Assembly: GCA_002432545.1 (NCBI GenBank)
Contig: DJFR01000122.1
Span: 24,786 to 42,454 of the forward strand
Origin: Flammeovirgaceae bacterium UBA5867
Lineage (GTDB): Bacteria; Bacteroidota; Bacteroidia; Cytophagales; Cyclobacteriaceae
Length of the DNA: 17,669 bases
Reading direction: 5' to 3'
The notes under the pieces are model-generated. The model had not been told where the DNA came from. It saw only the letters and a program-made list of their open reading frames with translations, and ran no database searches. How positions within the stretch are numbered: position 1 is the first letter of the stretch; each line of letters opens with the position of its first letter. The position numbers and the translations under genes were made by a program. Shown piece by piece: positions 6,510-12,594 of this stretch.

Positions 6510-9428
6510 TTACGCGCTTTGTTTCCAGGGAGTAAATTTAACCACTTTCAAACGCAGCTCTTCCGGATCGAAAGGTTTACTGATAAAATCATTCATGCCG
6601 GTCTCAATAACTTTATCGCGCATGCCACTCATGGCAGCGGCAGTCAGGGCAATGATCGGTACATCTTTAAAATATGGATCATCCATCGAGCGGATCTTGC
6701 GTGAAGCTTCATAGCCATCCATACCCGGCATCTGCAAATCCATGAACACCATGTTGTATGATTTACGTCCGATCATAGTAAGCGCTTCAAGTCCGTCATT
6801 CGCTATATCTACCGATACGCCCCATTGCTGCATAAAGTTCATCGCTACAATCTGGTTGATGCGGTTGTCTTCTACCAGCAATACACTGATCGTTTCATCA
6901 TCGGCAAGTTTACCCGGAATAGGACTCTTCTCTGCTGCTACCGTTACATCTTTACCTTTATCCATCGTTAATACAAACGAGAAGGTAGAGCCATAGCCGG
7001 GAACACTCTCGAGGTCGATCTTGCTCCCCATAAGGTGAAGCAATCCTTTGGTGATGGTAAGTCCTAAACCCGTGCCGCCAAATCTGCGGGTGATATCATT
7101 ATCAGCCTGCGAAAAATGTTCGAAGATGGTTTCAAGTTTATCGGCTTCTATACCTATACCAGTATCTTTTACAGCGAAACGTACTTTATATTTACCCTTC
7201 TCCTCTCCCAGCATTTTTACCGATAACTCTACATAGCCGCGTTCGGTAAATTTAACTGCGTTGCTCAGCAAGTTGGTAACGATTTGCGAAATACGAACCG
7301 TATCGCCTTTCAAAAAATCCGGCAACTTCGGATCATACTTCATATAGAGCGATATATTTTTTTCCTGTGCACGCTGCTCCAGCATCTGCTTGGTATCCGA
7401 GAGTAGTTTCTTCAGGTTTATATCGATGGATTCAAGAACAAGTTTTCCGGCTTCAATCTTACTGAAATCCAGTATATCATTGATGATCGTTAATAAATTA
7501 TGACCGGAGAACTTCAACAGGTTGAGTCGCTCGCGCTGTTCTTCACGCGGATCATTCTGCAAGAGTAAATTGGTGAGTCCTACAATAGCATTCATCGGTG
7601 TGCGTATCTCGTGACTCATCATTGATAAAAATAAACTCTTCGCGTGTGTAGCTTCTTCGGCTTTCTCTTTAGCAATCTTCAGCGAAGCTTCAAATTCTTT
7701 TCGTTTGGATATATCACGCGATGAACTCTGGAAACCGGTCATGTTACCGTTATCATCATAGAACGGATGCGCATGAGATTCAAGCCACACGTACGAACCA
7801 TCTTTTCTGCGCATGCGAAATTCAAGCGTAGCCGAACTGCCGCTGAACACAACAGACTGCAATATTTCTTTTACTTCTGTCTCATCCTCCGGATGTATAT
7901 TATCATAAGGCGAGCTTCCGATCAGCTCATCTGAAGTATAGCCCAGTATATCTTTTACCGAAGGCGATATAAATGTACGGGTAGCGGCCTCATTGATCTT
8001 GTATAGCGCAATCATATCGCGTGTATTGCTTGACAGCAGACGATACAGTTCTTCGCTGTCGTGCAACTTCTGAAACATCTCTTTACGCTCCGTTATATCA
8101 TGCGTAGTGCCGATATATCCTTTCAGCATACCGTTATCGTCCAGCATGTGAACACCTTCGCTGATCACCCACCGTATACCGCGCGTGCTGTTCAAGAAGC
8201 GAAATTCAACTTTAAAGTCACGTTTGTTGGCAATCGCCAGACCCAACGCACTGGTTACACGCAGACGATCTTCCGGGTGAACAGCGTTTACCCAGCCTTC
8301 CCGCATGATATCGGCTTCGGCAAAACCGGTAATTTCACTGACACGCTTGTTAACATAGGTGCAATTACCTTTGTCATCGGTTTGAAAAATTCCGACCGGA
8401 GCATTTTCGGCAAGTGCACGAAAACGATGCTCGCTTTCCATGCGCTTCAGCTCGATGTTTTTCAATGTGGTTATATCACGCGATATAACACCAACTTTCA
8501 CAGCTTTGGATTCATCGGAGAACTGCATGTTAACGTTCTGTCCGATCCACACACCACCTCCGTTTTTCGTGAGCATAATAAACTCCATGTATGTATTGCT
8601 CGTACGGGACTTACGCTGCTCTTTGGATAAATTGAATATACGTTCGCGGTGATCCGGATGTATCAGTTCCCAGTAAGGCATAGCAAACAACTCCTCACGT
8701 GTAAATCCAGAGACGCGTTCCATTACCGGATTTACAAATGTGAAATATCCTTCGTTATTAAGTTCGTAGATGAGGTCGGTGGCATTATCCACCATCTCGC
8801 GATATTGACGTTCGCGTACCTCGAGTTGATCCTGTAGCACTTTGATCTGCTCCAGATTACTGTGACTGTCGCGATTTAGTATCGCAAGTTTCAGGTTAGA
8901 CTCTTCAAGCGTATGTGCACGCTCATCCATTTGACGTGCCATGTGTTTCAGCTCGATCTGCTTGATGACATTTCGCGCCAGCGTACGCAGGCTCATACAT
9001 TGAAAGTCGTTGAGACTTTTAGGAGTCTGTCCCATAACGCATAACGTGCCCAACGTATAGCCATCCGTTGTAATCAACGGCATGCCGGCATAGAACCTGA
9101 TTCCCATAGGACCTGTAACGAGCGGACTGCTGACAAATCGTTCATCGGCCTGTGCATCCGGCACAATCATCAGGTCATCTTTTAATATAGCATGCGCGCA
9201 GAAAGCATGTTCGCGCGGAGTTTCCTGTATATCAATTCCAATCTTTGCTTTGAACCATTGTCTGCGCTCGTCTACTAAACTGATCAATGCTATAGGAGCA
9301 TCGCAGATCGTGGCGATCAATTGGACAATATCATTCAGATCTTTCTCATCATTCGTATCTAATATCTCAAGTTTACGGAGTGTCTCTAACCGGCTGTCTT
9401 CAAAAGCTGTTGGCAGAAAGCAGTTCAT
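6510..9428 (-). CDS. GAF-PAS-PAS-PAS hybrid histidine kinase with C-terminal receiver
   Basis: The protein has 972 residues and is soluble. An N-terminal GAF domain spans about 12-165 and contains IRFYAGMPL and TLGTLCVMG. A coiled linker follows at about 165-210. Three PAS domains lie at about 211-325, 335-450 and 458-575, with HPDHR, HPEDR and HPEDE in the PAS_3-type position. The core has H606 in SMMSHEIRTPMNAIVGL, N723 (LLSNAVKFT), G1 DTGIGI (755-760), F box FEHFSQ and G2 FGGTGLGLTI (783-792). The receiver (848-965) has E853 and D854 in LLVEDN, D897 in VFMDLQMPGMDG, T929 and K951 in SKPFDP. All catalytic residues look intact, so phosphate can move from H606 to D897 and then to an HPt. Such an HPt is encoded 25 bp upstream in the same direction. 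The upstream gap has no Shine-Dalgarno sequence. Confidence 0.95.
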   Translation of the reverse strand: MNCFLPTAFEDSRLETLRKLEILDTNDEKDLNDIVQLIATICDAPIALISLVDERRQWFKAKIGIDIQETPREHAFCAHAILKDDLMIVPDAQADERFVSSPLVTGPMGIRFYAGMPLITTDGYTLGTLCVMGQTPKSLNDFQCMSLRTLARNVIKQIELKHMARQMDERAHTLEESNLKLAILNRDSHSNLEQIKVLQDQLEVRERQYREMVDNATDLIYELNNEGYFTFVNPVMERVSGFTREELFAMPYWELIHPDHRERIFNLSKEQRKSRTSNTYMEFIMLTKNGGGVWIGQNVNMQFSDESKAVKVGVISRDITTLKNIELKRMESEHRFRALAENAPVGIFQTDDKGNCTYVNKRVSEITGFAEADIMREGWVNAVHPEDRLRVTSALGLAIANKRDFKVEFRFLNSTRGIRWVISEGVHMLDDNGMLKGYIGTTHDITERKEMFQKLHDSEELYRLLSSNTRDMIALYKINEAATRTFISPSVKDILGYTSDELIGSSPYDNIHPEDETEVKEILQSVVFSGSSATLEFRMRRKDGSYVWLESHAHPFYDDNGNMTGFQSSSRDISKRKEFEASLKIAKEKAEEATHAKSLFLSMMSHEIRTPMNAIVGLTNLLLQNDPREEQRERLNLLKFSGHNLLTIINDILDFSKIEAGKLVLESIDINLKKLLSDTKQMLEQRAQEKNISLYMKYDPKLPDFLKGDTVRISQIVTNLLSNAVKFTERGYVELSVKMLGEEKGKYKVRFAVKDTGIGIEADKLETIFEHFSQADNDITRRFGGTGLGLTITKGLLHLMGSKIDLESVPGYGSTFSFVLTMDKGKDVTVAAEKSPIPGKLADDETISVLLVEDNRINQIVAMNFMQQWGVSVDIANDGLEALTMIGRKSYNMVFMDLQMPGMDGYEASRKIRSMDDPYFKDVPIIALTAAAMSGMRDKVIETGMNDFISKPFDPEELRLKVVKFTPWKQSA

Positions 9429-9453
9429 TGGGGGAGTTGTTATAGAGAGAGTC

Positions 9454-9903
9454 TTAATGAGTTAATTTTTTATGGATCGCATCCGCCTCTTCCATCAATA
9501 CTTCGTGCGAAGTAATAAGGGCAGCGACTCTGCTTTTATAGTCTGGATCACTTACATGATCTGCGCTTTCTTCAAGCTGAATAATTTCAGAGTATAGCGC
9601 ATCCGAACACAGCAGCGATGTAGACGATTTCAGTTTATGCAGTATACGCGCAGCGTCAGCAGCCTGCTCAGCCATAATGATAGTGCGCAGTTCATCCAGC
9701 AACGCGGGTGTAAACTCCAGAAATGCTTCGATCAGCTCCGCCTGGATCTTGTCATATCCACCGGTAAGCTTATCAAATTTATCCTGATCAAAGTAACGCT
9801 CTACAGTTTTCGGTTTGTTCATAACATCCCGGCCATGCACAGATATCTCTACGAATGTTTGCTTATTGTAGAAGTTAGAATGGATGGATCTGTTCGCGCT
9901 CAT
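9454..9903 (-). CDS. Histidine-containing phosphotransfer (HPt) protein
   Basis: The protein has 149 residues from the ATG at 9901-9903 and is mostly helical. The HPt signature is AARILHKLKSSTSLL, with H89 as the phospho-acceptor and the conserved Lys two residues after the next Leu (HKLKSS). The preceding helix (LIEAFLEFTPALLDELRTII) matches the HPt four-helix bundle. The first 27 residues are not HPt-like. An alternative start is the ATG at 9820-9822 (MNKPKTVERYF, 122 residues), preceded by CCGGGATGTT. The gene lies 25 bp upstream of the hybrid kinase and surely shares its transcript. Its natural phosphodonor is D897 of that kinase. The downstream receiver is not fused to either, so the relay must reach another protein, possibly one of the regulators further upstream on this strand. 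Confidence 0.88.
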   Translation of the reverse strand: MSANRSIHSNFYNKQTFVEISVHGRDVMNKPKTVERYFDQDKFDKLTGGYDKIQAELIEAFLEFTPALLDELRTIIMAEQAADAARILHKLKSSTSLLCSDALYSEIIQLEESADHVSDPDYKSRVAALITSHEVLMEEADAIHKKLTH

Positions 9904-9968
9904 AGTGTTAAAATTTAATGGATACTGCCTGATTATTCGTCATACAAATTTGAATTGAAAAAGCTTCT

Positions 9969-9995
9969 TAAAAATCAGTGGTAACCTGATTTTTA
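9969..9995. promoter_or_regulatory. Inverted repeat with AAAATCAG/CTGATTTT arms
   Basis: TAAAAATCAG (9969-9978) and CTGATTTTTA (9986-9995) are perfect 10-bp arms around TGGTAAC. On the minus strand the 3' arm ends in five T, so it may be a weak terminator for the kinase ending at 10064. It also lies 66 bp upstream of the HPt start, next to a near-match -7 element at 9945-9952 (minus-strand CAAATTTG), so an operator role is possible. Confidence 0.45.
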
Positions 9996-10063
9996 CCGAG
10001 ATCAAAGATTCGTCTATGTCCTAAGGATTTTCCCTAGAAAATACGTAGAATACTTAGAAGCCA

Positions 10064-10813
10064 TTATGTCTTGAGGTTTGGAATCCACACAAAAAAGCTA
10101 GAGCCACATCCCTCTTCCGAATTAACGGTAATGCTTCCTCCCATTTTGCGCAGCACTTCATTTACCACATACAACCCGATACCAGCACCCTGCGATTGCT
10201 GTGCTCCGCGAAAGAAAAGCTGAAATATACTCTTCTGAATTTCGGAAGACATACCTATCCCGTTGTCTAATACTTTAATGTGACATCCGTTCTGGTTAAC
10301 GCGAACAAATATATCTATATACTTGTCTGTCTTTTCAGGATCATTAAACACAAGCGCGTTCGATACGAGCTGCACAAGAATAAGATTGAGCCGCTCCAGG
10401 TCTGTGAACAACGGAACAGCCTGCACTATATTTTTAGAAAAACGAATTCGCAGTCTTTCTGAATCTTTATTATAGCGCGCCAGTATAGCATCGATCGTTT
10501 TACTCATCGATACCGATTCAATCACTAAATCTCTTCTTGAATTTACCAGGAACTGTTCGAGGTCATTCAGCATGGTCTCCATTTTATTAACCGTCTTCTG
10601 AATGAGCTCAAGATGTTTATGCGGATCTTCTGACGCCTCCTGGTTCTGCAAAAGTTTGATAAGACCTGAAATAGATTTTAGCGGCCCCCGCATGGTGTGA
10701 GAACAGCCGTATAAAAATTTATCAATAACGTTTTTAGCTTTGGCAAGCTCCTGCGCTATTGATTGATCGCTGCGCTTCTGTTCTCCCATTGTTTGTAAAT
10801 TGACATGTATCAT
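10064..10813 (-). CDS. Sensor-less histidine kinase core protein
   Basis: The protein has only 249 residues and is almost entirely kinase core. A short coiled segment (about 15-32) leads to the H box, with H39 in YGCSHTMRGPLKSISGL, the dimerisation helices to about 95, and an ATPase domain with N152 (LVSNALVFN), G1 DNGIGM (183-188), F box IFQLFFRG and G2 GAGIGLYVVN (209-218). There is no PAS, GAF, membrane or receiver domain, so sensing must come from a partner. As in the REC-REC-PAS kinase, the H box is HxxRGP without an acidic residue after His. The orphan GAF protein 117 bp upstream is a plausible partner. The start is uncertain: ATG at 10811-10813 or the in-frame ATG eight codons later (MGEQKRSDQS). 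Inverted repeats flank the gene on both sides. Confidence 0.9.
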   Translation of the reverse strand: MIHVNLQTMGEQKRSDQSIAQELAKAKNVIDKFLYGCSHTMRGPLKSISGLIKLLQNQEASEDPHKHLELIQKTVNKMETMLNDLEQFLVNSRRDLVIESVSMSKTIDAILARYNKDSERLRIRFSKNIVQAVPLFTDLERLNLILVQLVSNALVFNDPEKTDKYIDIFVRVNQNGCHIKVLDNGIGMSSEIQKSIFQLFFRGAQQSQGAGIGLYVVNEVLRKMGGSITVNSEEGCGSSFFVWIPNLKT

Positions 10814-10873
10814 AACCTGTAAACTGATGCGTCAAAATTCTATAACAATGTGTAGACTTTAATCCGTGTGATG

Positions 10874-10892
10874 CTGATTTTGAAAAAATCAG
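10874..10892. promoter_or_regulatory. Inverted repeat CTGATTTT-GAA-AAAATCAG
   Basis: CTGATTTT (10874-10881) and AAAATCAG (10885-10892) form a perfect 8-bp repeat with a 3-base spacer. It lies 61 bp upstream of the sensor-less kinase start and 38 bp downstream of the GAF gene stop. On the minus strand the T-run is in the 5' arm, so it does not look like a standard terminator. It shares its half-site with the repeats at 9969-9995 and 11498-11513. Confidence 0.45.
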
Positions 10893-10930
10893 GGCGCAGA
10901 TTTCATCAGCAAATCACCTCCGTAAATTCC

Positions 10931-11431
10931 TTAGGCGGGAACGATGCGGTTCTTCATGTCAAGATGTACCGCGATAATGCGACTGATGATACTTAACGAC
11001 TGGATCTGTTCTCCGGAAAATTTACGAGGCTTGCTATCAGACAATGCGAGTATGCCGACACGATCCCCCTGGTTATTCAAAATAGGCATACCTGCCAAAT
11101 AACGAATGACTGGCTGATCGAGTACACGTGTATCAAATTTATATACTACATCTTTCAGTGTATCTTCAATTTCAGTATAGTGTTCATTGCGAATCAACGA
11201 CTCCCACAACCCGATACGTTCCGATGAAAGTATGGTACCGGCAGAAGCTGCTATGCGAAGTATTGCATGATCATAAACCCAAATGGATACAGATGTAGTG
11301 CGACTAATGGTAATGGAAAGTTGCGCCAGTTCATTCCAGAAACGTTCATTGGCAAGGCTTGCATCTGCATGCAATAATAAACCCTGTAGTTTTTCACTTG
11401 GTATTAAATCCGCTTCGGGCTTTGTTGCCAT
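10931..11431 (-). CDS. Stand-alone GAF-domain protein
   Basis: From the ATG at 11429-11431 the protein has 166 residues (MATKPEADLIPSEKL). A TTG at 11456-11458 would add nine residues. I prefer the ATG because nothing like a Shine-Dalgarno sequence supports the TTG. Most of the chain is one GAF domain. SVSIWVYDHAILRIAAS is the early beta-sheet, and RYLAGMPILNNQGDRVGILAL is the conserved late motif, closely like the GAF motif of the hybrid kinase at 6510-9428 (RFYAGMPL...TLGTLCV). No catalytic, DNA-binding or membrane domain is attached. It lacks an obvious Cys-His chromophore motif. It sits between the LuxR regulator and the sensor-less kinase on the same strand and may supply the sensor for the latter. 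Ligand unknown. Confidence 0.85.
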   Translation of the reverse strand: MATKPEADLIPSEKLQGLLLHADASLANERFWNELAQLSITISRTTSVSIWVYDHAILRIAASAGTILSSERIGLWESLIRNEHYTEIEDTLKDVVYKFDTRVLDQPVIRYLAGMPILNNQGDRVGILALSDSKPRKFSGEQIQSLSIISRIIAVHLDMKNRIVPA

Positions 11432-11497
11432 GATTTCGTGTGCGTTAATCAGAGACAAATGTCTGATAGCGCATTGTATAATCTGACAGCAATAGAA

Positions 11498-11513
11498 TGA
11501 TTTTACAAAATCA
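11498..11513. promoter_or_regulatory. Inverted repeat TGATTTT-AC-AAAATCA
   Basis: TGATTTT (11498-11504) and AAAATCA (11507-11513) are perfect 7-bp arms with a 2-base spacer. The site lies 66 bp upstream of the GAF protein ATG and 31 bp downstream of the LuxR-regulator stop. On the minus strand it and the 10874-10892 site both read CCCTGATTTT then AAAATCA. Confidence 0.4.
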
Positions 11514-11544
11514 GGGTGTTACTTATATGGCCTACGTGAAAAGC

Positions 11545-12216
11545 TTAGTATCGTGGTGCCAGCTTCTTTTCCAGCGCATACCGAACCAGTTGTGCTGTGC
11601 CGGTAAGGCCGAGTTTATCCTGTATATGCAGTTTATGTGTTTCCACCGTTTTCACGCTGATGAAGAGTTCCTCCCCTATTTTCTTCAGGCTCTTTCCTTC
11701 GGCAATCAGCATCAATACTTCTTCTTCACGTTTGGACAATACACTGCCTTTCAGCTTTTCACTTCTGTCCCCATCGCGTGATGATTTTTGAGGTGATGAA
11801 AATTCTTCCAGCACAAGCGAAGTTATATCGGTACCAAAATATTTTTCACCTTTCATTACACTGCGAACAGCCTTCAGCAAAACATCCGATGTTGTACTCT
11901 TATTGAGATATCCATCCATACCACTGCGAAGACCGGCCCGTATAAAATCTTTATTTACTTCACTGGACACCAGTATAACTTTTACGTGTGGGTTTTGTTC
12001 CTTGATCCAGCGCGTAGCTTCTATACCCGTCATCCCCTTCATCACGATATCCATAATGACTATATCTGGCGAAAGTTCAGTTGCATAGTTAACGGCTTCC
12101 TCACCGCTCTCTACACTTTTCAGAATTTCAACTTCACCACTTTCACGCAACAACGAAACGATCCCCTGTCGCACCAATCCGTGATCGTCTACAACTATAA
12201 CTTTTACAGAACTCAT
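11545..12216 (-). CDS. LuxR/NarL-family response regulator
   Basis: The protein has 223 residues with an N-terminal receiver and a C-terminal helix-turn-helix. The receiver shows VIVVDDHGLVRQGI (D10, D11), D56 in IVIMDIVMKGMTGIEA, S84 and K106 in GYLNKS. The proline four residues after D56 in most relatives is Lys here (MKG). The DNA-binding domain, about 155-220, has LSKREEEVLMLIAEGKSLK then EELFISVKTVETHKLHIQDK, the GerE/LuxR signature. This is the only DNA-binding domain visible in the window and so the only evident transcriptional output. It ends the kinase/CheY-like/LuxR set, starting 9 bp after the CheY-like gene stop. The likely donor is H682 of the four-PAS membrane kinase. Targets are not known; the nearby palindromes are candidates. 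Confidence 0.96.
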   Translation of the reverse strand: MSSVKVIVVDDHGLVRQGIVSLLRESGEVEILKSVESGEEAVNYATELSPDIVIMDIVMKGMTGIEATRWIKEQNPHVKVILVSSEVNKDFIRAGLRSGMDGYLNKSTTSDVLLKAVRSVMKGEKYFGTDITSLVLEEFSSPQKSSRDGDRSEKLKGSVLSKREEEVLMLIAEGKSLKKIGEELFISVKTVETHKLHIQDKLGLTGTAQLVRYALEKKLAPRY

Positions 12217-12225
12217 GGCATTGTT

Positions 12226-12594
12226 TTATTTGTCCAAAATACTTTTAACAATTTCATGCAGATCGTCTAACGAACAAGGCTTCTTGATAAAAGCCTGCAC
12301 ATTGAGACTTAATGCCCGCGCTTCATTTTCATGCGGTGGTTTTGCCGAGAAAATAGCTACGGGTATATGTTGCATATTTTTATCCTGTTTTATTTTTTCT
12401 ATCAAAGCAAATCCATCAAGCTTCGGCATTAGCAGATCGGTTATAATAAGATCCGGTTTGCTATACACCAGTTTTCGATAAGCTTCATGTCCGTTCGAAC
12501 AAGGCTCCACATCATATCCCTCCATCGTGAGGAAATCTGTTACATGCTGCAGCAAGTCCGGAGTATCTTCTACTACCATAATTTTCTTAGGCAT
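12226..12594 (-). CDS. CheY-like single-domain response regulator
   Basis: The protein has 122 residues, one receiver domain and no output. Motifs are IMVVEDTPDLL (E9, D10), D53 in LIITDLLMPKLDGF, S83 in VAIFSAKPP and K105 in FIKKPCSLDDL. All the phosphorylation-site residues are present. The ATG overlaps the end of the membrane kinase gene by 8 bp (ATGCCTAA shared), so the two are translationally coupled and very likely a cognate pair. It differs from the Rcp1-like regulator at 4033-4485 in lacking the long beta-2/beta-3 loop. The LuxR regulator follows 9 bp later, so one kinase may serve two receivers. In that case this protein could act as a competing phosphate sink or as a carrier to another protein. 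Confidence 0.95.
   Translation of the reverse strand: MPKKIMVVEDTPDLLQHVTDFLTMEGYDVEPCSNGHEAYRKLVYSKPDLIITDLLMPKLDGFALIEKIKQDKNMQHIPVAIFSAKPPHENEARALSLNVQAFIKKPCSLDDLHEIVKSILDK

Noticed and set aside
8061..8630. 189-codon open frame on the plus strand
   Set aside because: It lies wholly antisense to the intact hybrid kinase, has no recognisable domain, and its sequence is explained by the codon use of the real gene.
10027..10042. ATTTTC-CCTA-GAAAAT hairpin after the sensor-less kinase
   Set aside because: The 6-bp stem is mostly A-T with no T-run after it on the minus strand. It is too weak to call a terminator.
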